From positions 6,138,001-6,202,000 of the forward strand of contig NZ_CP135922.1 of NCBI RefSeq assembly GCF_032399705.1: a stretch of 64,000 nt of DNA. The letters run 5' to 3'. The notes under the pieces are model-generated. The model was not told where the DNA came from. It saw only the letters and a list, made by a program, of their open reading frames with translations, and did no database searches. Positions 1 to 8,719 of this stretch are shown here, one piece after another (position 1 is the first letter of the stretch; the number at the start of each line of letters is the position of its first letter). The position numbers and the translations under genes are program-made. The DNA comes from Paenibacillus sp. BIC5C1. GTDB lineage: Bacteria > Bacillota > Bacilli > Paenibacillales > Paenibacillaceae.

Positions 1-1161
1 ATCATTGAATTTAACAACGGGTTGGAGCAATTCGAACAGGATGCTGATGGAGTGACGGTGACTCTCTCTTCCGGAGAGAAGGTTCGCAGCAGATATCTCG
101 TCGGAGCAGATGGAGGTTCGAGCATCGTTCGCAAAGGGGCAGATATCCGATTTATTGGAGAGACTACCGACTCTGACCGTACACTCATCATCGACGGCTC
201 GATCGACAAACTGTCTCGCAATAGGTGGCATATGTGGCCACGTACACATGGCACGTTTGTCGGAGCCTGCCCTCTGCCACACTCCGACCAGTTCCAAGTT
301 ATGATCAGGCTGGCACCGGAAGAAAAGCCTAACCTAGACAAAGGCGCACTCGCCGCTCAATTCCACAAACTCACAGGTTTGCGTCTCTACGACATTACCT
401 GGAGTTCGCTGTTTCGTCCCAACGTTCGACTGGCTGAGCACTATCGGTCGGGTCGCGTCTTCATTGCAGGCGATGCTGCACATGTGCACACCCCGGCCGG
501 TGCACAAGGTCTCAACACGGGTATACAGGACGCCTATAACCTCGGTTGGAAAATAGGGCAGGTCATTGCTGGGGCACCCGAGAGGTTGCTTGACAGCTAC
601 GAGGCTGAGCGTCAACCGATTGCCGCTCGCGTCCTCAGCAAATCCAGCGAGCTATACGCCAAGCTAGACAAAAATCGCCTGGCTAGCCTCAAGCGTGGAG
701 ACGAGGAGCGACAGCTTAGACTTTCTTACCATGGTGGGCCGCTCGCGTCTAGCGAAGAAACGGCCACCAAAACACTTCATGTTGGTGACCGGGCGCCAGA
801 TGCTCCCTGCAATGGACCCGGTGGGGAACCACGTCTGTTCGACATCTATCAGGGGCCTCACTTCACTTTGCTTGCCTTTGGACCTAACGCTGCCAAGTTA
901 CTCCCTAAGTTAAACTGGCCAACCAGCGGTGCCGAATTACACTGCTACGTCGTTGGTACCACACACGAATCAGATCAGAAGATCCTCCATGACTCCAGCG
1001 GCAAGTTGACCCGTACCTACGGTATTACCAGCGAAACGCTGGTCTTGATTCGCCCAGATGGTTATATCGGGAGCATCATCACGGCCGATTGGCAGGAAAG
1101 CTTCAACAATATAGCCAGAATGTTGGCTCCGCCGCAATCCATCGGGCCCAACCCGAATTGA
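1..1161 (+). CDS. FAD-dependent aromatic-ring monooxygenase, 3' part
   Basis: This reading frame is open from base 1, so the true start and the N-terminal FAD-binding GxGxxG segment lie outside the window; about 386 codons are visible. The remaining protein has the class A flavoprotein monooxygenase (PheA/MhpA/TetX-like) marks: a DG motif (GADGGSSIVR) near visible residue 36, the second FAD-binding motif GDAAHVHTPAGAQGLNTG near residue 156, and a C-terminal thioredoxin-like domain over roughly the last 120 residues. Such enzymes use NAD(P)H and O2 to hydroxylate phenols or polyketide-type substrates in the cytosol. Its G/C-rich codon choice looks unlike the neighbouring genes, which hints at transfer (inference). 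The substrate cannot be told. A terminator follows directly. Confidence 0.85.
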   Translation: MIEFNNGLEQFEQDADGVTVTLSSGEKVRSRYLVGADGGSSIVRKGADIRFIGETTDSDRTLIIDGSIDKLSRNRWHMWPRTHGTFVGACPLPHSDQFQVMIRLAPEEKPNLDKGALAAQFHKLTGLRLYDITWSSLFRPNVRLAEHYRSGRVFIAGDAAHVHTPAGAQGLNTGIQDAYNLGWKIGQVIAGAPERLLDSYEAERQPIAARVLSKSSELYAKLDKNRLASLKRGDEERQLRLSYHGGPLASSEETATKTLHVGDRAPDAPCNGPGGEPRLFDIYQGPHFTLLAFGPNAAKLLPKLNWPTSGAELHCYVVGTTHESDQKILHDSSGKLTRTYGITSETLVLIRPDGYIGSIITADWQESFNNIARMLAPPQSIGPNPN

Positions 1162-1247
1162 GGGTCAAGCGAGACTATGAATGCTAGTTCAGCTATTGTA
1201 TGAGGACCGACATTACGACATAGATGTGGCTAAGATAAACGCAAATA

Positions 1248-1288
1248 AGACCGGGAACGACGGCCTTCAGGGTCATTTCCGGTTTTGT
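1248..1288 (+). terminator. Rho-independent terminator of the monooxygenase gene
   Basis: ACCGG/CCGGT arms continue inward through AA/TT and GAC/GTC and are followed by TTTTGTCTG. It sits between the monooxygenase stop and the convergent minus-strand gene. Confidence 0.55.
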
Positions 1289-1327
1289 CTGTACTTTTTC
1301 TATTTTGAAGTAATTGCACTATTCCAT

Positions 1328-2309
1328 TTATCTTAATCCAATATCCTCAAAACGATTGCCAATCGTCTCTGGGAATGCCTGCTTAATGGCATCGATGGCA
1401 CGCTGTTCCGTTTCCCCTGCTTGCTCGATCAGACAGATCACCTTTTGCACATGCCCCGGTTCTTTCGCATCCCACGCTGTTGAATCCTTAACCTTCTCCA
1501 TCATCTGAGCATATAGGTCTGCAAGTAACGCATACTCTTGTACCACTTGATTCATCTGATTGGACAAATGCTTAAGCTCTCCAACATAGGAGGCCATATC
1601 CTTTCTTGAATTAGCATAATAGCGCAGAACCATGGGCATCAGCAATGGCTGCATAAGCAGCGGGTCCACATGCGTAATCCTGAGGAGGCAGCATATAGTC
1701 ATGGGTTTCCCATTTGTACACAGCCTGAATTAATGATTCTTTGCACACTTCCCATATGTCTACGGTTGTATGAGATTCAAGAACCTGATAGTACCAGTAT
1801 GGTGTACTGTTTCGACCAAAAGAATCATAGGGCAGACGAATGACTTCATTTTCTTGACTCTCACAAATGAACAGCACCTGCTCCCCATCATCATATCCAG
1901 CACAAATAACAAACTGATCATGCCACAGAATAGCACCTACACCCCGGTCAATGGAAGCCTTGATATCCAGCAGGGCCTGCTTCTGATAGAGCGGAAAGGT
2001 TGGCACGAACGAAAATCCCCCTGACTGACTCGCTGTCACACCAATGAAATCAGCAGCTACAAAGTTCTCGGCCATCCAATTGTACGCCGAGATCGATTCT
2101 GTCGTTAGGCGCCGATCTACCACCAGACGAAACACATTTGCAGTCATGCCCGCAATCATGTGACGCGGTAAATTCGTCCACTGCTTGTGTATTAGAATAC
2201 GATACATCGCATCGAGGTACGAGCCTGCGCCGCTCCAGTATAGTTGTTCATCCGCCAAATTCTGAGTCTGTGCAAAACGAATCAACTCCGGCAGCGTTTT
2301 ACTCCCCAT
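1328..2309 (-). pseudogene. Frameshifted paralogue of the adjacent BtrH_N/C39-like protein
   Basis: Two overlapping frames together make one protein. The first starts at ATG 2309 after GGAGG and ends early at 1611. The second is open to 1328 and carries the missing C-terminal helical part (NSRKDMASYVGELKHL...). Aligned by eye with the intact paralogue next to it, the reading frame changes near 1630-1660; around this point the pseudogene is also about 11 residues shorter. One simple reading is loss of a GCGCT-type short repeat. At positions matching a papain-like triad it has Ala (YLDAMYRIL) and Ala (VICAGYDD), so it would be catalytically dead even if intact. A sequencing error remains possible. 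Function unknown. Confidence 0.7.
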
Positions 2310-2327
2310 CACCTTATCCTCCCTCCC

Positions 2328-3326
2328 CTACCTTGCCGAATGTGCTCCCCAACGTGGCACAGTGGTACGTTTACGATCTGGATACTTTAGGGATATCAAA
2401 CGAAAATAATCAACAGCCTGCTCTTCCAATGCTTTCGCTTCCAATAAAATCTGTGCCAGCTTCTCTATGGCGTCTGCCTGCATAATCCATCTGTTATGTT
2501 CCTGAATCATGCATCCCTTCATCTGAATAATCAGTGCTCCAAGCTGTTCATAACACGCATGGGCTTGGTCCAGTTCGGTCCATATCCCCCGCGCATCCTG
2601 CAAATACAACTGAATTTCAGTTCGGGACTGGCAATAGGATTGCAAAATATACACAGCACCCGATTCATCGTAATCTCCACTCCGAAGGGCCTCTACCCAC
2701 ACATCATACGCCATTCTGCCCGAAACGATATTCCGATCAGGCAGTAGACGATAAGGGATATCCCAATCCTCAATCGCCAATCTCAATGATTCCAACAGCA
2801 TCTCTTGTTCAGGGATATGTACCTGATCACCAAAGACCTGACAGTACCAGAACCCGGTGAAGTTTAATCCGAAATTGTCATACAGCATAATCTGTGGTTC
2901 CTTGCTCCAGCCATCTTGCACATAAAAGATGCGATCACTGTCATCATACCCATGAATAACACCAAATTCCGGAATCCAGTAGATAACTCCTACGCCCCCA
3001 TCCAGGCTGCGCTTCACCCAATTTACCGCATCCCTCTGGTAATACCCGAATGTGGGATGACGTGTCCGCCCCCCATCCCAGATCGTGAATATCCCCAAGT
3101 TATCGATCCCAGGGCGATGAGATTCTCCCCATTGACCATAGGCTGTAACCGACATGGGCAGCAGTCTGCGATGCACTGAAAGTTTGAATGCCATACCCGT
3201 ATATCCGGCGAGCACATACTTGGAACCCTGAAACAGACCCGCATGGGTCAATACAGCGTGTAGGCTATCCACATACGATTTGGACTCCCGCTTCATGATC
3301 AGGTTGTCTAACGCAACTTCAGTCAA
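2328..3326 (-). CDS. BtrH_N/C39-like degenerate papain-fold protein
   Basis: The start is TTG at 3326, eight bases after AGGAG; the product is 332 residues. The first ~150 residues resemble the BtrH N-terminal/C39-like fold: an N-terminal SYVDSLHAVL, a middle AGYTGMAFKLSVHRR, then GVIHGYDD and FYVQDGW. The residues matching a Cys-His-Asp triad read Ser21, His125 and Asp138, so the usual nucleophilic Cys is replaced by Ser. The C-terminal ~150 residues are predicted helical and of no family I recognise. It lies between a WYL regulator (3358-4272) and its own frameshifted paralogue, all on one strand with short gaps, suggesting one transcript. BtrH-type proteins are acyl transferases in natural-product pathways, but nothing here proves that role. 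Family placement is moderate. Confidence 0.65.
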   Translation of the reverse strand: MTEVALDNLIMKRESKSYVDSLHAVLTHAGLFQGSKYVLAGYTGMAFKLSVHRRLLPMSVTAYGQWGESHRPGIDNLGIFTIWDGGRTRHPTFGYYQRDAVNWVKRSLDGGVGVIYWIPEFGVIHGYDDSDRIFYVQDGWSKEPQIMLYDNFGLNFTGFWYCQVFGDQVHIPEQEMLLESLRLAIEDWDIPYRLLPDRNIVSGRMAYDVWVEALRSGDYDESGAVYILQSYCQSRTEIQLYLQDARGIWTELDQAHACYEQLGALIIQMKGCMIQEHNRWIMQADAIEKLAQILLEAKALEEQAVDYFRLISLKYPDRKRTTVPRWGAHSAR

Positions 3327-3357
3327 AAAAAAATCTCCTCTCTATGGTTGTTCCAAT

Positions 3358-4272
3358 TCAGGTTTGCCTTGAGCTCATTGCAAGCCTGTCGATTATTCCT
3401 TCAGCACTTTGCTGGAGCTTTCGTCTAAGCCACGTTGGAGACAACAGTTCCTCCCACTCGGTAACGAACAAATGCTGTAAGAACGCCTCCGTATCATAAA
3501 ATTCAATCCAGTGGACCTGATCTTGATTCTCCCGAATCCGATATCCTTGCCACAGCTCTGTTTGCTGCACTTCTCTCATTCTTATCTTAGCGACAAACGG
3601 TTTACGGACAGGCATCGACTCTTCCCATACCCCCAGCAAACCGTCTGTCTGACACTGAAACGTATCGTTCGTCATCTGCACATGAATCATGCCCTCCAGC
3701 CGGATGGCCGTTTGCTGTAAAGGGTCGAATTCATAGCCAACGACATAATCGGCGTTGAACTGGGACACCATCTTCAATGGGCACCAGGTAAATTGCCTTT
3801 CTCCGGCATGATCTCTGTAATGGATATGTACTTTGCGGGATTCGGCAATCGCATGGGACAAAATCTCAAAGGACTGAAGCTGTTGCGGATCTGCTTTAAA
3901 CACAGGAAGCTGACTGCTCCCCGTCTGCTGTTCCTCAAGCGTAAAACGTTCCAGCAAATGCGCCACACGCTTCACCGCATCCGACTGATCATAATTGTAA
4001 TGCCTGTAACGATGTGCCAGATACTTAAGCACCTGCTGTTCTTCTTCCGTCATATATAAATGGGGCAGCCGGTAGGTCTGATCCTCGTAACAATACCCCC
4101 GATATTTTGCTATATACACCAGGGGGGCACGTAGAGAAATCGCCATATATTCAATATCACGCTGGGCTTGGCGCCGGGATATTTCAAATTCACGTGCCAG
4201 CCAGCTGCTGTTCGGAAAACGTCCACTCCGAATCTGCTCGTCAAACCAGTGAATACGATGCATATTGCTCAT
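3358..4272 (-). CDS. WYL-domain helix-turn-helix transcriptional regulator
   Basis: 304 residues. The N-terminus (about 1-60) is a DeoR-type winged helix: WFDEQIRSGRFPNSSWLAREFEISRRQAQRDIEYM. A WYL-type ligand-sensing domain follows from about residue 130 to 230 (KVHIHYRDHAGERQFTWCPLKMV...YVVGYE), with a C-terminal extension. WYL proteins bind DNA and often sense nucleic acids or small ligands, and many control stress or defence genes. The gene is immediately upstream (31 bp) of the papain-fold pair and likely regulates it, itself, or both. The start is ATG 4272 after a G-rich stretch; the SD match is weak. Confidence 0.8.
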   Translation of the reverse strand: MSNMHRIHWFDEQIRSGRFPNSSWLAREFEISRRQAQRDIEYMAISLRAPLVYIAKYRGYCYEDQTYRLPHLYMTEEEQQVLKYLAHRYRHYNYDQSDAVKRVAHLLERFTLEEQQTGSSQLPVFKADPQQLQSFEILSHAIAESRKVHIHYRDHAGERQFTWCPLKMVSQFNADYVVGYEFDPLQQTAIRLEGMIHVQMTNDTFQCQTDGLLGVWEESMPVRKPFVAKIRMREVQQTELWQGYRIRENQDQVHWIEFYDTEAFLQHLFVTEWEELLSPTWLRRKLQQSAEGIIDRLAMSSRQT

Positions 4273-4356
4273 TTCCCCGCCCCCTGGCTCGTTCCGTATT
4301 TAGTAATTGTATTATACCAAAAGACATGGCCCGTTCCGAAGAACAGGCCTGTTATG

Positions 4357-4545
4357 TTATACGGTTACTTTGTCCACTCTGGACTGCACGGCTTTGGAGC
4401 ATTTCTTGCATACTTTCAGACTCGTACCATCTGTTTTCGTTTGCGAATACAACAATTTAATCCGGGTGCTGCTGCACACCGGGCATGTTCCTCTTCCTCG
4501 GGATGGTAGATTCCACAGGACGCGTCCTCTTTTTGTTTTTGCCAA
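4357..4545 (-). CDS. Small zinc-ribbon protein, 62 residues
   Basis: A TTG start at 4545 is preceded by AAAAGAGG nine bases away. The product is 62 residues, basic at the N-terminus (MAKTKRGRVLWNLPSRGRG), then CPVC at about 21-24 and CKKC at about 46-49. The two CxxC knuckles are 21 residues apart, the geometry of a zinc ribbon. The linker is polar and ends in a short basic tail. It is likely a cytosolic nucleic-acid- or protein-binding factor (inference from the fold). The longer in-frame ATG upstream lacks a ribosome binding site. It stands alone between the WYL gene and the ArsR gene. Specific function unknown. Confidence 0.6.
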   Translation of the reverse strand: MAKTKRGRVLWNLPSRGRGTCPVCSSTRIKLLYSQTKTDGTSLKVCKKCSKAVQSRVDKVTV

Positions 4546-4686
4546 CGTTTGTGAACCTCTTTTCGATATGGTTTGTGTGTTCACCGTTATTATAGGGGGC
4601 ATGGTACGACATAGAATGTCGCAGCAGTATGGAACAGGCCAAACATAAAAAAATGTCCCCTCTTCAACTTGAAGAAAGGACATTAT

Positions 4687-5010
4687 TTAGGAATCATGTA
4701 TTTCGGACTGAGCTGCCGCTTGTAACAAAGGCTGTAACAGACCAGGAAAACGCACTTCCAGATCCTCAGATCTTAGCGTCAGGAAATGCTGTGTACCTTG
4801 TACTCTCACCCGAATGACTCCGGCTTCCCGCAGGGTCCGAATATGGTGTGACATCGTGGATTTCACAACAGGTGCACGAAAATGACTGCATGGCTGCTCA
4901 CCATTTCTGGCCGCTTCCGTTACAATCCCAAGACGGATGGGATCACTTAAAGCGTACAAAACGGAAGAAAGTTCAATATCCTCCACTTGGGGATGGTGTA
5001 AAATTTTCAT
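4687..5010 (-). CDS. ArsR-family winged-helix repressor
   Basis: 107 residues with a single ArsR-type wHTH: LSSVLYALSDPIRLGIVTEAA (about 15-35), then the recognition helix VVKSTMSHHIRTLREAGVI (about 49-67) and a wing (VRVQGTQHFLTLR). No Cys pair typical of arsenite sensing is seen in the recognition-helix region; the only Cys is in QPCSHF. It is therefore probably a SdpR/YceK-like non-metal repressor rather than a metal sensor (inference). It diverges from the efflux pump at 5223. A perfect inverted repeat lies in the shared promoter region, so it very likely represses the pump and itself. Confidence 0.85.
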   Translation of the reverse strand: MKILHHPQVEDIELSSVLYALSDPIRLGIVTEAARNGEQPCSHFRAPVVKSTMSHHIRTLREAGVIRVRVQGTQHFLTLRSEDLEVRFPGLLQPLLQAAAQSEIHDS

Positions 5011-5077
5011 CGTTGAAGTCTCCTTTTTTTCAGACTATCCATTGTATTTTAGCATAGTTCCATGATATATTTCTAAT

Positions 5078-5095
5078 GTTCGATACCAATCGAAC
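5078..5095. promoter_or_regulatory. Candidate ArsR operator
   Basis: The perfect inverted repeat GTTCGAT-acca-ATCGAAC lies between the divergent repressor (start 5010) and MFS pump (start 5223). Size and position fit a homodimeric winged-helix repressor site. Assignment to this ArsR protein is inference. Confidence 0.6.
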
Positions 5096-5222
5096 TTACA
5101 AACCTATTTCGTTTATGTATCCCCTGCTGTCAGGCATGGGATTCACTCTATACCACATTTTGCAAATGTTACACACCGTTTCTGAAATATTGCGAAATAC
5201 ACATCAATCTAGGAGGTTTTTT

Positions 5223-6599
5223 ATGAACAACACCGCAACTGCATCATCTGGGGAACGGACAGCAGGAATACAGGAAGGGTTAATCGTAAGTCTGCTTGGT
5301 TTCACGGTTGTCCTTGTCGTTATGAATACGATGATGTTCAATCTGGCCCTGCCCAAAATTGCAGCTGAATTTATGCTCTCATCTGTCTCTTCTTCCTGGA
5401 TTGTCACCGGCTATTCCATCGTTTTTGCTATTTCCTCGATCACGTTCTCACGTCTATCGGATTTTGTGCCGATTCGCACCCTGTTTACGACCGGTCTTAC
5501 ACTGCTTGGTGCAGCATCCGTTCTTGGTTTCTTCAGTAACCATTTTATCCTTCTGCTCATTGCACGTCTGATTCAGGCCGCGGGTGCAGCTTCTGTACCA
5601 GGGCTGGCTATCGTTCTTATTACTCGTTACATTCCAAGTGACCGCAGGGGTAAATCCATGGCTGTTGTCATGTCGGCCAGCTCACTGGGTCTTGGACTTG
5701 GACCTGTGATCGGCGGTAGTATTACACAGTTTCTCGGATGGCATGATCTGTTTATCGTTACCGGACTAACCTTGTTTCTGATCCCTGTATTTTTCAAACT
5801 GCTTCCAAGTGAGATGCCGCAAAAGGGTTCATTCGACTTGCTAGGCGCGCTGTTACTGGCGATCGGAACAACCGGCGTCCTACTATTCCTGACTTCACGT
5901 GAATGGGTAACCCTCGTTGTTGGTGCGGCTGCACTCGTCCTGTTCTGGTTACGAATTCGCCGTGCGGCTGATCCCTTTGTACAACCAGCTCTGTTCAAAA
6001 ACAAAAAATATATGATGCTCAGCTCACTCGGGATTGTATCGTATATTAACAACTTCTCGACGCTGTTCCTGCTGCCGCAAATTCTGGCACATCTGTATGG
6101 CCTGACTCCGGCCCAGTCCGGGCTTGTCATCTTCCCGGGTGCAATTGTGTCCATGCTGTTATCCAATCGGATTGGTCGCATGATTGACCGGCACGGCAAT
6201 ACACAACTGCTCAAGTTCGCACCATGGTTGCTGCTCGCTGCGGCCGGATTGTTTGCTCTTTTTGCAGACGACAGCATCTATGCCATTATGGCCGTATACA
6301 TTCTGCTTAGCGTAGGCTTCTCTGCACTAACAACGAGTGTATCCAATGAGTTGTCGGGCAATCTGACGATGGATCAGGTTGGTGCTGGCATGGGACTATT
6401 CCAGCTTAGCCAGTTCTTCAGCGGAGCATTTAGTGTTGCCGTAACTGGCGTCGCATTGACAGCCATGCAGCAATTGCCATTAGCCTCGGCGTACACTAAT
6501 ATTTTCTGGGGTATGACTGTGGTTGCTCTGGCATCCATAGTTTTTTCCCAGGTGTATCTGAGAATGCAGGCACGGAAGGAAACTGTCGCTTCACATTAA
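5223..6599 (+). CDS. MFS drug efflux transporter, DHA2 family, Tet(L)/Tet(K)-like
   Basis: The start is ATG 5223 with AGGAGG six bases upstream; an open frame extends to 5076 but crosses the operator and has no SD. 458 residues with 12-14 hydrophobic segments. Family marks are: NTMMFNLALPKIAAEF in TM1; the RLSDFVPIR loop between TM2 and TM3; the RYIPSDRRGKSMA motif; and antiporter motif C (LGLGLGPVIGG) in TM5. Layout and motifs resemble the Tet(L)/Tet(K) branch of DHA2 proton-coupled drug exporters in the cytoplasmic membrane. The substrate is not predictable. It diverges from an ArsR repressor that probably controls it, and ends at a strong terminator. Confidence 0.85.
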   Translation: MNNTATASSGERTAGIQEGLIVSLLGFTVVLVVMNTMMFNLALPKIAAEFMLSSVSSSWIVTGYSIVFAISSITFSRLSDFVPIRTLFTTGLTLLGAASVLGFFSNHFILLLIARLIQAAGAASVPGLAIVLITRYIPSDRRGKSMAVVMSASSLGLGLGPVIGGSITQFLGWHDLFIVTGLTLFLIPVFFKLLPSEMPQKGSFDLLGALLLAIGTTGVLLFLTSREWVTLVVGAAALVLFWLRIRRAADPFVQPALFKNKKYMMLSSLGIVSYINNFSTLFLLPQILAHLYGLTPAQSGLVIFPGAIVSMLLSNRIGRMIDRHGNTQLLKFAPWLLLAAAGLFALFADDSIYAIMAVYILLSVGFSALTTSVSNELSGNLTMDQVGAGMGLFQLSQFFSGAFSVAVTGVALTAMQQLPLASAYTNIFWGMTVVALASIVFSQVYLRMQARKETVASH

Positions 6600-6639
6600 G
6601 CAGGTTATACAGGTTCTTACTTATAATAAATTCTATAAG

Positions 6640-6684
6640 AAAGCCAGGATTGGACCGATAGGGTCTGATCTCTGGCTTTTTTGT
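6640..6684 (+). terminator. Terminator after the DHA2 transporter
   Basis: AAGCCAGgA ... TCTCTGGCTT arms are followed by TTTTTTG, 40 bp after the transporter stop. Confidence 0.75.
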
Positions 6685-6801
6685 TTGTTATTAGACTATA
6701 AGATATCAATACGTATTACTTTATCTCTGTTATTCTTATATTATAAACAGATCGTATAGATTTTTTTGAAAATGATAAAATCAAGGGGATGTCTTTCGCA
6801 C

Positions 6802-8016
6802 ATGAAGCTTCAACAGTTTAATTCACTATTTCGTATCCCTACATACCGGCTGTTCCTCGTTTGTATGTTGTTGCAAGGTATGGCTATTTCAATCAGCGCG
6901 CCCTTTCTTGCGGTCTACTTTACAACCCGCCTCGAAGTATCCATTGCAACATTCGGATTATTCACTGCGGTAACACTTATGGCGGGTGTGCTGTTCAGTT
7001 CCTGGATCGCCAGACGATCGGATCAACCCGGGGCTCGCAAAAAAATTCTGGTGTCTGCCATGATTTGCAACGCTCTTGCTTTTGCAGGGTATCTGTGGAT
7101 TCACGATTTCACTTTATTATTTATTTATATGACGATAATGACTGCACTCGGATCTCCCGCCATGCCACAATTGTTCGCAGCTGCAAGAGAAGCGGTTAAT
7201 TCCGCAACAGATGTCGATCATGCTGTGGCCAATTCAACCCTGCGCTCCGCATTTTCATTGGGGTTTATTACGGGACCTTTAATCGGAACTTTACTGATTG
7301 CGTATATTGGGTACATCGGCATTTTCAGTTCAACGTGTTTTATTTTTCTGATCAATGCGGTATTATTTTTCTTTCTGTTAAAAAAAGCTCCCGAGCCTTC
7401 TTCCATTCGTGCATCCTCGGGTAGCATACACATGAAATTACATCAGGATGCAAGAATCTATATGCCTTTTCTCATTACCACACTTCTGTATATGGCACAT
7501 TGGATGAATAACCTGAATGCTTCTCTGTTCATTATTCACCATCTGGGCGGGGGAACCCGGGAAGTTGGCTGGATCTCCAGTTTATGCGCGGGGCTTGAAA
7601 TTCCGATTATGCTAGGTTTGGGTCTGCTCGCCTCAAAATACCCCAACCGCTCACTCATGTTATGGGGTTCCCTTATGGGTGCCGCTTATTATGTAATAGT
7701 TTTGTTCTCTACGGAACTGTGGCACTTGCTGGCCGGACAACTATTGCTCGCATTCTTTGTTGCCGTTATCTCTGCTATCGGAATCAGTTACATGCAGGAT
7801 CTGCTTCCGTCCATGCCCGGCTATGCGTCAACTCTCTATTCCAATGCCTCCACGTTGGGAAGATTATTTGGTAGTCTGGTCGGGGGATGGACAGCCGGAG
7901 TGTGGGGGTATCGGAATTCCTATTGGGTATGTCTAATCCTTGTTCTGATTTCATTAGGTATGCTTGTTGTCACACAACAATTATCAAAAGAAAAACGTCA
8001 GACCCTTTCACTCTAA
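6802..8016 (+). CDS. MFS sugar efflux transporter, SET-like
   Basis: 404 residues and about 12 membrane segments. It has the layout of the SetA/SetB sugar efflux family: SAPFLAVYFTTRLEVS in TM1, the ARRSDQPGARKKIL loop after TM2, then GSPAMPQLFAAAREA and the LGFITGPLIGTLL segment. These proteins export sugars or sugar analogues with protons across the cytoplasmic membrane. The start chosen is ATG 6802, 13 bases after AAGGGG; a TTG 36 bases upstream is possible but has no SD. It is a single-gene unit with its own promoter region (AT-rich 6690-6765) and is closed by a strong shared terminator. Confidence 0.8.
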   Translation: MKLQQFNSLFRIPTYRLFLVCMLLQGMAISISAPFLAVYFTTRLEVSIATFGLFTAVTLMAGVLFSSWIARRSDQPGARKKILVSAMICNALAFAGYLWIHDFTLLFIYMTIMTALGSPAMPQLFAAAREAVNSATDVDHAVANSTLRSAFSLGFITGPLIGTLLIAYIGYIGIFSSTCFIFLINAVLFFFLLKKAPEPSSIRASSGSIHMKLHQDARIYMPFLITTLLYMAHWMNNLNASLFIIHHLGGGTREVGWISSLCAGLEIPIMLGLGLLASKYPNRSLMLWGSLMGAAYYVIVLFSTELWHLLAGQLLLAFFVAVISAIGISYMQDLLPSMPGYASTLYSNASTLGRLFGSLVGGWTAGVWGYRNSYWVCLILVLISLGMLVVTQQLSKEKRQTLSL

Positions 8017-8057
8017 GCAAATCCGCATGCAAGACTGAGTGAACGTAAAAGCTTGAA

Positions 8058-8109
8058 TAAAACAAACCCCCAAGAGGACGCAGCTATAGCGCTCTTGGGG
8101 GTTTGTTTA
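8058..8109. terminator. Bidirectional terminator between convergent genes
   Basis: A long hairpin, AACAAACCCCCAAGAG ... CTCTTGGGGGTTTGTTT, with A-rich and T-rich flanks. It serves both the plus-strand SET transporter and the minus-strand SnoaL-like gene. Confidence 0.85.
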
Positions 8110-8145
8110 TCATCGTTTCAATATTCTTTTATGTGAATACAAACA

Positions 8146-8595
8146 CTATTCAAATAGATCCAGTCGAAGACGCTTCAGGCTAGTATGCTGGATGAGCCAT
8201 TGACCATCGATTTTGACAAACGTTTCATGGTAATGTCCAAATCCATGAAACGATTTATTGTCATTGCCTTCAGGGAACGTCACCCAATCTTCCATTGGAG
8301 AGATGACTTTGGCTTCATTCTCGGATACAAATTCAACTTCGGCGCTATGTACATGATGCACAGTTACGGCAACATCCACCAAATCCCGGAATACTTGAAC
8401 GATGGTGTCCCGACCTGTCAATACCGGGATTGGATTGCCTTCTGTACTGAAATCTGCTAAGGCATCCGGAGCGAACACGTCACCTAATGCATCCCACTGC
8501 TTCGTATCAATATAACGGCAATAGCGCGCTTTGGTGTTCCTAATGTTTTCCAGTGCAAGCAGTTGTTCTAGTTCTGTAATGGTTGATTGGCTCAT
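8146..8595 (-). CDS. SnoaL-like NTF2-fold protein
   Basis: 149 residues forming one SnoaL-like (NTF2 superfamily) alpha+beta cone domain. The N-terminal helices ELEQLLALENIRNTKARYCRYID are followed by WDALGDVFAPDALADF and strand pairs ending in HGFGHYHETFVKIDGQWLIQHTSLKRL. This subfamily (SnoaL_4-like) includes small hydrolases, dehydratases and many uncharacterised enzymes; a His-Tyr-His face (GHYHETF) lines the presumed pocket. ATG 8595 is preceded by GGAGGG. Monocistronic; substrate unknown. Confidence 0.8.
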   Translation of the reverse strand: MSQSTITELEQLLALENIRNTKARYCRYIDTKQWDALGDVFAPDALADFSTEGNPIPVLTGRDTIVQVFRDLVDVAVTVHHVHSAEVEFVSENEAKVISPMEDWVTFPEGNDNKSFHGFGHYHETFVKIDGQWLIQHTSLKRLRLDLFE

Positions 8596-8719
8596 GTTTT
8601 GTCCCTCCAGAAATCTAAGATGTGAGCAAATATGTATTAATAAAATTCTTCCTTATTGTACCATCCCCCTCATATTAGGTACAACGGCATATTATACGTT
8701 TTTATATTAACTATCTTCC

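Noticed and set aside
4457..4642. 61-codon minus frame overlapping the zinc-ribbon gene
   Set aside because: Other frame of the same region; contains no motif, whereas the zinc-ribbon frame has two CxxC knuckles and an SD.
5076..5222. 49-codon N-terminal extension of the DHA2 pump
   Set aside because: It crosses the candidate operator and promoter, lacks an SD, and ATG 5223 has a perfect AGGAGG.
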